The position numbers were made by a program, and so were the translations under genes. Below, piece after piece: positions 12,268 through 23,779 of a DNA stretch of 64,000 bases. Within the stretch, counting starts at the first letter, position 1. Every line of letters starts with the position of its first letter. A model generated the notes under the pieces. It saw only the letters and a program-made list of their open reading frames with translations, was not told where the DNA came from and did no database searches. Source of the DNA: Ilex aquifolium (Eukaryota; Streptophyta; Magnoliopsida; Aquifoliales; Aquifoliaceae); contig OX637399.1 in the NCBI GenBank assembly GCA_951799425.1, forward strand, positions 14,004,501 to 14,068,500. The letters are read 5' to 3'.

Positions 12268-12655
12268 ATGAACGTTCAAACGCCAATCCATGTTCGAACG
12301 TCCTCTTGAATTATTAGAGGACCAGACTGCTGAGATGATGATACAAGGCGTGTTGCAACTAAGAAGAAAAACAAAGAGGTACTTGAGTACCACGTTCGAA
12401 CGCTAATCCACGTTTGAACGTTGACCTGAATTAATCGAGGACCCCCTGGAAGAGTGTTATTGCCTATGGCGTGTGGAAGTTGCTCTCATAGAAAAACAAA
12501 GGCCACTTGAGTAGGAAATTCAAACCCCATCTAGCGTTCGAACGCCCATCAAAGAAGACAGGAGATAACGTTCGAACGTGAATTAGCGTTCGAACGCCCA
12601 TCAAAGAAGACAGGAGACAACGTTCAAACGCCATCTAACGTTCAAACGTTGTTCC
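12268..12655. repeat. CGTTCGAACG palindrome array in element B LTR
   Basis: Around nine perfect or one-off copies lie in about 390 bp, some within a larger duplicated unit (CGCCCATCAAAGAAGACAGG occurs twice near 12550-12620). It is the same palindrome as the internal array at 8875-9150. Confidence 0.9.
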
Positions 12656-12764
12656 CAGACAAGCTTTAGAGTGGTTGATTTTCTATCCGGACCTTGGGGC
12701 TTTCACTTGGACTTTGAAGACCTTGTACTATTCCTTCACACTACTTTGCCCACTCCTCCTTGCC

Positions 12765-12772
12765 TATAAATA
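12765..12772 (+). promoter_or_regulatory. LTR TATA box (element B)
   Basis: TATAAATA in the context GCCTATAAATACTCC, about 110 bp downstream of the palindrome array and within the LTR, fits a U3 promoter. Confidence 0.6.
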
Positions 12773-13907
12773 CTCCAATTGTGGGATCTTCAAAGGAGAC
12801 ACTTAGAGCTAGAGCCAATTGCAGAGTTAGACTTAAATTTACATTTACTTGCATAAAGGAAGATAGATCATCTTTTGGTTGAGGTTGAAACCTTCCAAAA
12901 GTGGCAAGCTTTATTTTACTTTCATTATTAGTTTCATTTGCATCCATTACTTGAGCGTCCTTCTTCCCTTAGAGGAGTGAAACTCTTCTACTTTTCTAGA
13001 GCTTTACTAAAGTCGTGAAGGGTGGAATGTGATTCACTCATTCTTCGTCGAAGATTGGCTCCTTCGGTAAGGTATTTGACCTTGTAACTCCTCTACTTGG
13101 AGGGATGAGAATAACTCGCTTTTCTAGCTTTCCCAAAGCCATGAAGATTGAGTAGTTTCTCATTCACTCTTTAGTAAGAGGTGATGGACATGTATAAATA
13201 ATTCGGAAGTTATATTTGTGCATTTCGTTTATGCTTAATGCTTTATATTTCACTTGTTTATTGAATGATTGAATGCGTCTAGCAGAGCTAAGGTACTATG
13301 TACAACTGTGAGTCCCTTCTATGACATAGATGACTCTTAGCATAAGAAGACTCATTGGTTCTAGGCAAGTACCCCAGCTAGATCTTCATGACTACATTTC
13401 AATCTTCACCATTATTGTGCTTCACTTCAGAATGGAATACTAACGCAATGGTTGCATGCCTTGTAGAAACACTTGCTTGTTTGTAGACGGGTTGAGTCTC
13501 AGCACAGACAATTCTTGTAACCCTCTACAAAGACATCGGAACCATGCTCTTACTTCTCACAATCCATCTTTCTCTTCCGATTAACTTTATGTTGACACAG
13601 TGGTTAATTGAGTTCTTAAGCACAAGTATAACAAACCGGATGGTTGACTACATGTCTAGATCCTCGAGCTAAAAGGTGACTTTTACATTTGAGATTATCT
13701 TATATTTTGTCTAGAAAATCCTCTTGGAAAAAATTTTATATTCGGCCTAGGAAAATCCTTAAACATCACAACTTTAAATCTCAAGGGTTCCAGTCACTTT
13801 GGTCTCTATCACTGCTTGCTTCAAAACACCAACATTAGTTCCCTGTGGATTCGACTCTGGACTTAACCGGATTATTACTACAACTTGACCGCCTGCACTT
13901 GGGTATA

Positions 13908-13912
13908 CACAT
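13908..13912. repeat. Target-site duplication CACAT, left copy (element G)
   Basis: CACAT is repeated at 20492-20496. With element G removed, the flanks read GGGTATACACATTTCGG, matching B's 5' LTR end (GGGTGTACACATTTCAG), so the insertion boundaries are well fixed. Confidence 0.92.
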
Positions 13913-15239
13913 TGTTGTCCGATATTTGATATTGACAATTTACGTGCAAGTATACACGATCAACAAGTAATAAAGTGATAAGTAGAGTATCGTTCCCACG
14001 GAGAATTATTACTAATAACTTCCAAGTACTAATTTTGTATCAATTCAATTTTATTTAAACAATTGGAATTGAACTATGGAATTACTAATTTAAAACTAAA
14101 TCTAAACTTAATAATCAAGGGTTTAATTTACCGGATAAAAGAAGTTAAGATTACAACTTCCCCTGATGTTTCGTATAAATCTTTCCACTCTCTTAATTGA
14201 TCAAAATAAGTTGTTAACTGAGAACTCAAAATTATTTATTAAACCTCTTCCGATAGTTAGATAAAAATATCTCTCCCAATTAAATTACTATATTCCTATG
14301 TAAAATAATTTGTAATAGATTCATTAAGTTCAAAGTCTCATCAAAGTTACACACGGCATATAGGTATATTCCTATCCTACACGCAAACCTAGCAATTCAA
14401 TCCTAAGAAGAATTAACCAGACGCATGTCATCATATTCGGATCTAAACCTAGAATTAATCTTCCAATTTCATCTAAGTTATCAAATTAATTGTTGGTCAC
14501 ACAATCATATACTAAGCACAAAATATGACAAACAACTTATATATGATCAACAAGAACTAGAAACGATAGTAGATCAATTTAACTAGACATTAGGTTCCGT
14601 TGCAATCTTAATAAAAATTTAGTTCATAATGTAATTGAAAAACATCCTTCTCAAATTAAACAACATCTCAGAAAATCAAGAAGTAAAAGTAAGAAAAAAG
14701 AATAAAAACTTAGTTGCAATCTTCAACTCCTCTCTAGCCTTCAAGTCCGATTTTCTTCGTGTCACCTCCTTTGATTCTTGCCTTCAATTTTCTATCAATC
14801 CTTGGTCTTCTTCTTATGTTTTCAGCCCCCAAAATAAGTCTCTCCCTTTTCAACTCAAGCCCTAGCATATATGTAGCATTAGAATCCAATTTCGGGTAAA
14901 AAACAAGTCAACATTCGCGTCCCGAGCTAACACAAGCACCTAGGCGCTGGAAAGGAGCTAGAAAGGCACTGCATGGGCAGTATGTGGGTGCCCCAGCGCT
15001 GAAAAGGTGCTGGAAAGGTGCTGCCCCCTTTTAAGCCTAAAGCTCCCTTGTTGCTTAGCCTTCAAAAATCCAACATTTAGGCTCCAAATTGACCTTGTTT
15101 CCTTCCAAATGATCTTGTTTGCTTCCAAATGGTGATCCCTACAAAATAACATCAAAACACACAAAACAAATAAAAAGGAACATAAAATATTTGAAAACTT
15201 GCAATTTCATCAATTCGTAGGTATAAAACACACTCATCA
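13913..15239 (-). mobile_element. Element G 3' LTR
   Basis: It starts TGTTGTCC and ends ACTCATCA in plus reading, and pairs with 19215-20491. A complementary polypurine tract follows immediately (15240-15280). Confidence 0.93.
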
Positions 15240-15280
15240 AATACCCCCAATCTTGAATCTTTGCTTGTCCTCAAGCAAAA
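15240..15280 (-). promoter_or_regulatory. Polypurine tract of element G
   Basis: On the minus strand GAGGACAAGCAAAGATTCAA is followed by GATTGGGGGTATT directly against the LTR. This is the expected plus-strand primer position. Confidence 0.75.
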
Positions 15281-16300
15281 TACTAAGAACAAAAATTATA
15301 AAAAGTAATCAACCAACTACTCAAACAATGGATCAATATGAATTTGAATAATGGCTCCAAAAGTTACTACAAATACTAATTCACGGGAAACTTCAAAATA
15401 GTGCAAAGTCTATCAATTAAACATACTCCTTAATTTTACGTCCGGTCATGACCCTTTAAATACATGTACATATCCGAACTATCAAGCTAGTCATCACCCA
15501 AATACATTTACGTAATCAAATACTTCATAGGAGATACTCAATATCAACTCTATGAACTTACGTTTCACATCAATCTCCGCTTATTAAGGCAACTATATTA
15601 CTAGAAGGTCCACAGATTTTTTTTTTTCTCTCACTCTTTCTTTCTTTTTTATTTTTTATTTTGGTGAGTGCATTTTATGCTCCATCTCACCTTCTATTGA
15701 GCGAGTGCGTTTTACGCTCCATCTCGCCTTTTCTTGAACGAGTGCGCTTTACGCTCCATATCGTTCTCGATATGTGTTTATGAGTGAGTGCGTTTTACGC
15801 TCCATCTCTACTCACCACATGCCCCTTTCTTGTTTCTTATCTTCGTTTTTTTTTTTCTAACTCATGAAGGATAAAATAAAAATAATTTTCAAAAACTCTT
15901 TTTTTTTTTATATATACTAACCCATCATAACCAATATTTCCCCCAAACTTATATGAATACCTCAATTCGCTTTGAATGATGCTTAAATAAGTTTTCTAAA
16001 GTTTCAATAATATCTCCCACAAACATTTAACCAAATAAATTCTCTAAATAATAACTGACCAAAGAGATGGGTATGTGCTCATGAATGAAAAGATCACAAT
16101 CAGTGTAAAATCAACTAGTATGTCAAACTACAAACTCAACATGTTCATCAATTTTCCTTGAATTAACAATTAATCACATTCATCATTGGCCATGATCAAA
16201 TTTACTCAACCCATTGCTCAAGTTGTACTAAAACATGCAATCTAAATGCAGAACATACTATCTAAATGCATTCCTAATAATGCAAATGCAAACAAGAAAA
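15281..16300. other. Non-coding part of element G
   Basis: No coding signal is visible. It contains T-rich runs (near 15620, 15845, 15900) and the hairpin-unit array at 15664-15812. Confidence 0.6.
15664..15812. repeat. Tandem hairpin units GAGTGCGTTTTACGCTC (element G)
   Basis: Four spaced copies of GAGTGCGTTTTACGCTCCAT or near variants occur, followed mostly by CTC. Each unit is an inverted repeat (GAG-GCG / CGCTC arms around TTTTA). The spacers differ between copies while the hairpin is kept. Confidence 0.8.
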
Positions 16301-16336
16301 CACCCCCAAACTTAAACTAAACATTGTCCTCAATGT
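16301..16336 (-). promoter_or_regulatory. Internal polypurine-like motif (element G)
   Basis: The minus strand reads ACATTGAGGACAATGTTTAG, then TTTAAGTTTGGGGGTG. This is a second, internal copy of the polypurine context, about 1 kb from the real one, and parallels the motifs at 7964, 27361 and 37785. Confidence 0.6.
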
Positions 16337-16717
16337 ATAAAGTAGAAAAAATTAAGAAAGAGGACTTCCCTGAGACTTCGCTAGTTCGCATCATCGTTAG
16401 TGTCCTCATCGTCCGCTGAGTCGGGAGTGTATTCGGGAAACATAGGTGGGCTGTTCTTGGCTCCTAGTAAGGCTTTGTGTGTGGTCCAACTTTATGTTCA
16501 ATCCTTGGGACCTGCAAGCAATTGACATACCAATTAAAGTGCACTAACTAACTAACTACATTATTTCTTAAAAAAAAACTAAATTAAAATAAAATGAAAT
16601 AAAACTTAGAAACTAAAATTTGGGTTGCCTCCCAATTAGCGCTTGTTTTATAGTTATCAGTCTGACTACTCCCTGTTTCATCCCGGGTCAGCAAGGGTAA
16701 TTGAGGTCTTTTGAGAA

Positions 16718-17660
16718 TCAATGTCGCCACCCCAATAGTGCTTCATTCTCTGCCCCGTTCACTTTGAAAGTTCTCTTTGACTTGGCTTCCTCGACTTCAA
16801 CCGCTCCATGTGGGAACACCTCATCTTTATATAGCTTGTCGTTCTTAAGAGAATTTGAAATACAGCTTCCTACGAATACCCCGTTCACTGCATCTTCCAC
16901 CACATCAACCCGAAAACATTCTTCCGCTTCATTTAGAAATTTCATAGCTGAAAATACATTGAATGTAACCTCTTGATCTTGGACTCGCATAGTTAGCTCA
17001 CCTCTCTGTACATCAATAAGTGTTCTCCCCGTTGCTAAAAATGGTCGCCCAAGAATAATAGGTATTTCCCTATCCTCCTCACAATCTAAGACTATGAAAT
17101 CAGCTGGAAAAATGAACTTATCCACTTTAATTAGAATGTCCTCAACTATGCCCCTTGGATAAGTGAGTGATCTATCTGCAAGCTGCAATGTAACATTAGT
17201 CGGCTTCGCTTCCTTCAAACCCAATTGCTGATAAATTGAGAGCGGCATTAAGTTAATACTTGCTCCCAAGTCACACAATGCTTTCCCAAAAAATTGACTG
17301 CCTATTGTGCATGGAATTGTGAAGCTACTCGGATCTTTGAGCTTTGGTGGTAGCTTCTTTTGAAGAATAGCACTACACTCCTTCGTAAGTGTCACTGTCT
17401 CAAAATCACCTAGTTTTCTCTTCTTTGACAGAATTTCTTTCAAAAATTTCACATAGTTAGGCATTTCCTCCACTGCTTCTGCGAAAGGGATATTTATTTG
17501 AAGCTTCTTAAACACTTCCATGAATTTAGAGAACTGATTATCCCACTTATGTTTCTGCAAACGTTGTGGAAACGGCACGGGAGACATAATAGGTCTCGGA
17601 TTGCCTCCATTAGAATTTACAACTGGATCACATTCCTTCTTTTCATGGTCCACATTCCTG
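16718..17660 (-). pseudogene. Element G aspartic protease region with integrase-tail-like end (fossil)
   Basis: On the minus strand a retropepsin domain is clear: ALCDLGASINLMPLSIYQQL, LADRSLTYPRGIVEDILIKV, IPIILGRPFLATGRTLID. Downstream the text PHGAVEVEEAKSKRTFKVNG resembles the very end of pol in elements B and F. RT, RNase H and integrase core domains are not present in the element. The role in the element would be gag processing. Confidence 0.88.
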
Positions 17661-17959
17661 CTATCTTTTATTTCTTTACCCTCACTATCATCTCCATGTG
17701 ATTGTCTTAGAGTTCCACCAACAACCTCAGGTAACTCTTTTCCGCTTCGTAATGTAATAGCATTACAGTGCTCCTTACCTTCCCTCTTAGGATTGATCTC
17801 CGTATCACTAGGTAGAATGCCTTGAGTTCGGTTGTTAATGGCAGTAGCAAGTTAACCTATTTGGTTTTCCAGGTTTCGGATTGATACATCTAGATTGTTT
17901 ATCCTTGTCTCATTTTGTGCTATGCACCTGGAAAGCAGCTCCTCCAAATTTGACTTCTT

Positions 17960-18976
17960 TTCCTACTGTGGTGGAGCTTGATTCTGAAATCCTAGTGGGT
18001 ATGATTGTCTTGGAGCAGAGGTTTGGGTTTCATTATTATTCCATGAAAAGCTCGGATGATTCCTCCAACCAGGGTTATAATTGTTGGAATTATTGTTATA
18101 TTGCTGCCTGTTGTGGTAACCAATGTATTGTACCGACTCTGGATTAATTGCACATTGATCACTCGGGTGGTTCCCTGCACACAATTCACAGACAACTGCC
18201 ACACTCTGAATAGGCTGCACCCCTAGAGAATCAAGCTTCTTTGATAACGTAGCAACCTGTGCAGCCAATGCAATAACTGCATCAACTTCATAAATCTCTG
18301 CTACCTTTGGCTGATTGATCCTTATAGAGGGCCACTGATAATTGTTGGCAGCCATCGTCTCCAATAACTCGTAGGCTTTATTGAAATTCTTCCCCATCAA
18401 TGCCTATCCTGCAGCTGCATCGATACTAGTTCGGGTAACACTAAACAACCCGTTATAGAACGTTTGAACTTGAAACCAATTAGGAATACCATGGTGAGGG
18501 AATTTTCGGAGTAAGTCTTTGAATCGCTCCCAAGCTTCATAGAGAGTCTCAGAATCATGCTGTGTGAATGAAGTGATGTCGTTCCTCATCCTTGCAGTTT
18601 TAGCTGGTGGAAAGAATTTAGCTAAGAATTTTTGAGCTAACTCTAACCACGTAGTAATAGAACCCGACGGAAATGAATACAACCAACTCTTCGCCTTATC
18701 ACGAAGTGAGAAAGGGAAAAGTCGGAGTCTAATCGCATCTTCAGAAACCCCATTGTATCTGAATGTGTCGCATATCTCCAGAAAACTCACTAAATGATCG
18801 TTTGGGTCATCGTTAGGCAAACCCCCAAACTGCACTGCATTCTGAATCATTTGAATGGTACCCGGCTTGATCTCGAAATTGTTTGCTTGAATTGCGGGCC
18901 TTTGAATGCTCGATTGTATTTCCGTAACAAGCGGCATAGCATAATCCCTAGGCGATTTATGTTCATCTTCAGCCAT
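17960..18976 (-). pseudogene. Element G gag region (fossil)
   Basis: On the minus strand this is a gag capsid domain (FLEICDTFRYNGVSEDAIRL, FPFSLRDKAKSWLYSFPSG, a WERFKDLLRKFPHHGI stretch), then a zinc-knuckle-like CELCAGNHPSDQC and the NPGWRNHPSFSW motif. The same order is seen in B and C. The product would package RNA; since the element has no RT it would depend on a relative. Confidence 0.88.
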
Positions 18977-19190
18977 AGTTTCTTGATTATTTACTTCTTG
19001 ACACTACTTTTGCAAGTTTCAAAGCCTTCTTTCGATTTCGTCTTCGTACGGTAGTAGCTCCTGACCTGTAGACCGTGTTTGCATACAAAATTTAAGAGTA
19101 CTTGCGAAAGCAATTAAAACAGAAAATTAAATAAGTTTAAACTAAGATCAAATTGATTGAAATTAATATTGAAATAATTACTAGAATAAA

Positions 19191-19208
19191 TCCCCGGCAA
19201 CGGCGCCA
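19191..19208 (-). promoter_or_regulatory. Primer-binding site, tRNA-Asp type (element G)
   Basis: The minus strand reads TGGCGCCGTTGCCGGGGA, an 18-nt match to the 3' end of tRNA-Asp. It is adjacent to the 5' LTR that starts at 19215. Confidence 0.93.
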
Positions 19209-19214
19209 AAAACT

Positions 19215-20491
19215 TGCTGTCCGATATTTGATATTGACAATTTACGTGCAAGTATACACGATCAACAAGTAATAAAGTGATAAGTAGAGTATCGTTCCCA
19301 CGGAGAATTATTACTAATAACTTCCAAGTACTAACTTTGTATCAATTCAATTTTATTTAAACAATTGGAATTGAACTATGGAATTACTAATTTAAAACTA
19401 AATTACAACTTCCCATAATGCTTCGTATAAATCTTTCCAGATAATTGATTAAAATAAGTTGTTAACTGAGAACTTAAAATTATTTATTAAACCTCTTCCG
19501 ATAGTTAGATAAAAATATCTCTCCCAATTAAATTACTATATTCCTATGTAAAATAATTTAGAATAGATTCATTCAGATCAAAGTCTCATCAAAGTTACAC
19601 ACAGCATATAGGTATATTCATATCCTACACGCAAACCCAGCAATTCAATCCTAAGAAGAATTAACCAGACGCATGTCATCATATTCAGATCTAAACCTAG
19701 AATTCATCTTCCAATTTCATCTAAGTTATCAAATTAATTGTTGGTCACACAATCATATACTAAGCACAAAATATGACAAACAACTTATATATGATCAACA
19801 AGAACTAGAAACGAGAGTAGATCAATTTAACTAGACATTAGGTTCCGTTGCAATCTTAATAAAAATTTAGTTCATAATGTAATTGAAAAACATCATTCTC
19901 AAATTAAACAAAATCTCAGAAAATCAAGAAGTAAAAGTATGAGAAAATAATAAAAACTTAGTTGCAATCTTCAACTCCTCTCTAGCCTTCAAGTCCGATT
20001 TTCTTCACGTCGCCCCCTTCGATTCTTGCCTTCAAATTTCTATCAATCATTGGTCTTCTTCTTATGTTTTCAGCCCCCAAAATCAGTCTCTCCCTTTTCA
20101 ACTCAAACCCTAGCATATATGTAGCATTAGAATCCAATTTCGAGTCAAAAACAAGTCAACATTCGCATCCCGAGCTAACACAAGCGCCTAGGCGCTAGAA
20201 AGGCACTGCATGGGCAGTATGTGGGTGCCCCAGCCCTGAAAAGGTGCTGGAAAGGTGCTGCCCCCTTTTAAGCCTAAAGCTCCCTTGTTGCTTAGCATTC
20301 AAAAATCCAACATTTAGGCTCCAAATTGACCTTGTTTCCTTCCAAATGATCTTGTTTGCTTCCAAATGGTGATTCCTACAAAATAACATCAAAACACACA
20401 AAATAAATAAAAAGGAACATAAAATATTTGAAAATTTGCAATTTCATCAAGCCAAAAGTACTCAATTCGTAAGTATAAAACCCACTCATCA
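19215..20491 (-). mobile_element. Element G 5' LTR
   Basis: It starts TGCTGTCCG and ends ACTCATCA, and is homologous to 13913-15239. The TSD CACAT follows at 20492-20496, then the last 14 bases of B's LTR. Confidence 0.93.
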
Positions 20492-20665
20492 CACATTTCG
20501 GATCAAGTCAAAATGGACATGTAATTTAAGCATTTACTCAACTGAATTCGCATTCACTTGGCTATCCAAATTCGGCTTCGATGCTAAACTCGCCAAGGGT
20601 TTCTCTCAAAATTGAATAACTCAATGATTATCCGAGCATGCTCTCCAAGTGTATATGTGAGATGT

Positions 20666-20830
20666 AATCTTGTACACAAACCGAAAATCTCACATATAAT
20701 CCCAAAATGATGCACATGCATAAAAATTGAAACAAACTTGGCATAGATGGAATCTTGTGCACAAATCGAAAATCTCACATATAATCCCAAAATGAGGCAC
20801 GTGCATAAAAAATGAAACAAACTTGGCATA
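20666..20830. repeat. Tandem duplication of about 80 bp in F0
   Basis: 20666-20745 and 20751-20830 are near-identical (AATCTTGT-CACAAA ... AACTTGGCATA). Element F has only one copy of this text, so it arose after the two separated. Confidence 0.85.
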
Positions 20831-21689
20831 ATCTGATGAATGGAATGTTAGGGCACTAGATAGCAAAATCAACTTTTCCTTTCATTTAAAGTGTGCTCTC
20901 ACCATGCTTTCTCTAGATCATTTAGGGCTTTCAAAGGTTGTAATGAGGTCTTGGGGTGATACTTCGGCTGAGTGAAATGAAGGGTAGAGGGAGACAAAAA
21001 GGGTTATTTCGAGGATATGACCTTTATTACCAAAATCTCCTTTTTGCCAAATTTTTCATATTTACACCTTCACTTCATTTTTTGTTTCTTTCTTTTTTTC
21101 TTCATTCTTTTTTTCCTTTTCTTTTTCAACCCCTTTCTCTCCTTTTTCTTGGGCTTTCTTTCTCTTTTTCATTCAAGTTTTGAATTCGGCACCATTTAAA
21201 CCTTTTTTTTTTTTTTTGGGTTTCCTCACCACATTTTCTTCCCTTTATGATCAATCACAATCAGTTCTCGGAAAAACCAAGGTGTGGTAAATTTTTTTCA
21301 TTTTGCACTGGCTTGGTCACTTGTGTGGCATGGAAACGAATTTTTCATTTAAGGCTCAATCACGACACTAGGGATAAATTTTTCCAAGAAAAATGGCTAA
21401 GGCTCAAAGCATTTCAAAGATGGCCTAAGATCATTTCTAGGTAAGCATGGGGAGGCATGTTGAGATTTCAAGACAAAATCAATCAACTATCCATATGCAC
21501 TCTAACCAAAGCAAGCATAATGAGATTATTGAACAGATTTTGAATTTGAAAAATTGTTCTTTTGAGTAAGTATAATTTTCCTATAACAAGAATTGGCACT
21601 AAAACTCACACGTGTACTTATTTCATCTCCACTATGCAAGTCAAGCACTACAATGTGAATCGAATCCGTAAATTGCCAAAATTACATGT

Positions 21690-21778
21690 AGCAAAAACTA
21701 CCTGTAGTTTTTCGATAGGTTCTGGACCAATGTGCAAAACCTACCGGTAGTTTTATGCAAAAACTACCGGTAGGTTTT
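21690..21778. repeat. CTACCGGTAG palindrome array next to LTR A2
   Basis: The array holds AAAACTACCTGTAGTTTT, AACCTACCGGTAGTTTT and AAACTACCGGTAGGTTTT. These combine two half-site types (AACCTACC and AAAACTACC). The array abuts the LTR edge at 21787. Confidence 0.85.
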
Positions 21779-21786
21779 CAAAAAAT

Positions 21787-23452
21787 GCTTGATCTTTATT
21801 CCGTCATTCCTAATCTCCGAACATGAACCCTCAATGTGTATATGTCTTATGTGTGTGGGTGAGTTTCACTCTCTCTTGGGTTCAATGCAAGAAATGGAAA
21901 AACGGGTGTGTGAATGAAATGTGTGTGTGTGTGAACAAAAGTGCTCCCCAAGCGCAGAGAGACTTTCGAGTGTCGTGTTTTACTTGGAAATCGTATTCCA
22001 AGGTCGTCTTCTCAGGGAAGGAGGTGAATTGTTTTTAAGGTGATTTTGGTGAAAAAGGAAAAGTGTAAAAATCTTTGAGGTTTGAGTTTTTGTGAGTGAA
22101 GGTTGGTTATAGAAATGTAATGGAAACAAGTGTTGGCTAATCCGAAGAGGTCATTCCAATGGGAATCCAAATCAACTTAAGACCTTCCTCCAATGGTGCC
22201 TAGATGTTTGACTGATTCGTAGGAAGCGCGGGACTAAAATGGAGGTGAGGATTCAAGCATACACCGTGACAAGTCTACGGTGTATCAAGAAATCACAACA
22301 ATGTCCACACTCAACCTAGTCAAACTAAATCAACGTACACTACGAGGAGGAAAGAAAAAGAGTTGATTTAGCATACCCAAGAGGAGTTCTCCCTTGGATT
22401 AACCAACTTAAAGCTTAGCTACTCATATTTAATGCAAGAACACAAATGAAATGAAGAGACATTGCAAAGAAATGAAGATAGGAACTTAAATTAATGCAAG
22501 AAAACATAAACTACATAAAAGTGCATTTAATACCCATTTGAAGAACTTGAGATGAAAAGCTTGAATACAACAATGGTAAATTCCAAAATGTAGAACTAAA
22601 ATTGCAATATACTTGTAATAAATGACATTAAAGACATTAAATGAAGCTTACAAGAGTCTTAACAAAGATTACAAGTGAAATGGATGGAAGAAATGTAAAA
22701 ATCTAAACTTTCTCTCTCTAACTATGTCTTCTTCCACGGAGCTTCTCTCTCTACAATGCAATGTGTACTGAATAATTGTGTAATGTATCTATATTTTCGT
22801 TCATGGAGACCCCCCTAGGTGTGAGACAGCCCTCCCATCCATAGGAGGCTGATTGGATGGCATGGGGCAGGCTTGGACAGCCTACCCAGCAACTCCCCAG
22901 GTCTTCCTCTTCTCTCTCCTCCTCATTAATGTCCAAGCCTCCAAAATCCAAGCAAGGGTGAAGGAAGGGATGTCTGTGTATAAGGAGTGTCAGGGAACAA
23001 GTGGGAGACCCATAGGTGAGACCCTCAAAGTGGCAAAGCTTGAGATGTAGAATCTGGCATTTTCAGTAAAACCTACCGGTAGGTCGACGCCAAAACTACT
23101 GGTAGGTTTTACTCCAGTGAGTAAAAACTACCGGTAGTTTTCCGGTAGAAAGCACTCCAGTAGCCAAAACCTACTGGTAGTTTTATGACAAACCTACCGG
23201 TAGGTTTTAACTTGTTTTTTTAAATCCTTGGTTCTTTCACCTCCCAAGCCATTGCCAAGCCTTCCCCTCAACTCCATTGACCTTAAGCACCATGCTAGGG
23301 GCCTATATGCACCATTTAAGCCCTTTTACCTGTAAACATACCGAAACTCCGTTAATAGCTCAAAATATTGCAATTCCACTCATTTTTACTTCAAAAGCAA
23401 GCATAAAAGGGGTGGAAATGTACATAGGATATGCAATATTTTGTGCTAATCA
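21787..23452 (-). mobile_element. Element F 3' LTR (copy A2)
   Basis: In plus reading it starts TGCTTGATC and ends GTGCTAATCA (1666 bp). It is homologous to the solo LTR at 35624-37473 and to 1-1458. The polypurine tract AAGTTGGGGGGTG lies directly outside on the minus strand, fixing the orientation. Confidence 0.88.
23062..23212. repeat. AACCTACCGGTAGGTT palindrome array in LTR A2
   Basis: It includes perfect 16- and 18-bp palindromes (AACCTACCGGTAGGTT at 23191-23206; AAAACTACCGGTAGTTTT at 23124-23141) and spacers ACTCCAGTGAG / CACTCCAGTAG. It is at the same LTR position as the GTACCGGTAC arrays of A1 and A3. Confidence 0.92.
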
Positions 23453-23485
23453 CACCCCCCAACTTAAGCTTTGCTAGACCCTAGC
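23453..23485 (-). promoter_or_regulatory. Polypurine tract of element F
   Basis: The minus strand reads TAGCAAAGCTTAAGTTGGGGGGTG up to the LTR start TGATTAGCAC. The same AAGTTGGGGGGTG abuts element C's 3' LTR. The flank also holds an inverted repeat, TTTGCTAGACC / CTAGCAAAG. Confidence 0.8.
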
Positions 23486-23779
23486 AAAGTTTACTTTCAA
23501 TCAACAGGTACGAAACTATAATAATCCATTTACACAAGTAATTTACCATGCATTCAAAATACAAAAATCACAATGCAATTAACGAAATGAACTTGGAATA
23601 TATGGAACAAAAACTGTGGCATTTCATTAATTACTTTCAAAATTAGAGTACATGGAATTAGACTTCAAAAAGAGACAAAACGGCCTAAAATTCCTAAAGA
23701 CTCTTCTACTAGGCCAATGACTCCACTCCTAGCTATGTATAACCCAAATCAAAAAGGACAAAAAGAGAACAAATGAACC

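Larger units (their letters stand above)
12086..13912 (+). mobile_element. Element B 3' LTR, main part (start approximate)
   Basis: The right part matches the 5' LTR remnant at 1459-1945. The last 14 bases of the LTR lie at 20497-20510, beyond element G. The left boundary is not certain; a degenerate polypurine motif (GAAGTTTGTGGGA) near 12078-12090 marks the likely edge, giving about 1.8 kb. It contains the CGTTCGAACG array and a TATA box. Confidence 0.7.
13913..20491 (-). mobile_element. Element G: gag-protease-only LTR retrotransposon in B's 3' LTR
   Basis: Minus-strand element of 6.58 kb flanked by CACAT. LTRs are at 13913-15239 (3' LTR) and 19215-20491 (5' LTR); in plus reading they start TGTTGTCCG/TGCTGTCCG and end ACTCATCA. 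The tRNA-Asp PBS is next to the right LTR and the polypurine tract next to the left LTR. Internal parts are gag, protease and a short integrase-end-like segment; no RT, RNase H or integrase core is seen, so it looks non-autonomous. The LTRs differ by a few percent plus one indel of about 50 bp. It is younger than B because it lies in B's LTR. It has few further lesions. Confidence 0.9.
1459..20510 (+). mobile_element. Element B: Athila-like Ty3/gypsy retrotransposon, old and broken
   Basis: Plus-strand element. Its order is 5' LTR remnant, tRNA-Asp PBS, gag, protease, RT, RNase H, integrase, second polypurine motif, small Cys/His ORF, palindrome array with TATA box, env-like ORF, non-coding tail and 3' LTR. 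The 3' LTR is interrupted by element G (13913-20491) and ends at 20510. The 5' LTR is interrupted by LTR A1, and its left part is outside the window. By eye the comparable LTR parts (1459-1937 and 13440-13912) differ at about 25 of 470 positions, near 5%, which implies roughly 2 million years at common plant rates. The coding part is broken, with on the order of ten or more lesions. Confidence 0.85.
20511..21786 (-). mobile_element. F0: fragment of an A/F-family element, non-coding block
   Basis: The region from AAATGGACATGTAATTTAAG to the ATCCGTAAATT box near 21670 is homologous to 25988-27035 in element F, so B inserted in or next to an F-type element. It carries the conserved block motif (CATTACAACC ... 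AAAGCCCTAAAT on the minus strand at 20920-20955) and a palindrome array at 21690-21778. No coding part is seen. Confidence 0.7.

Noticed and set aside
12115-12947. Minus-strand ORFs in B's LTR
   Set aside because: Antisense to a promoter/LTR with no homology to anything recognised; shadows of non-coding sequence.
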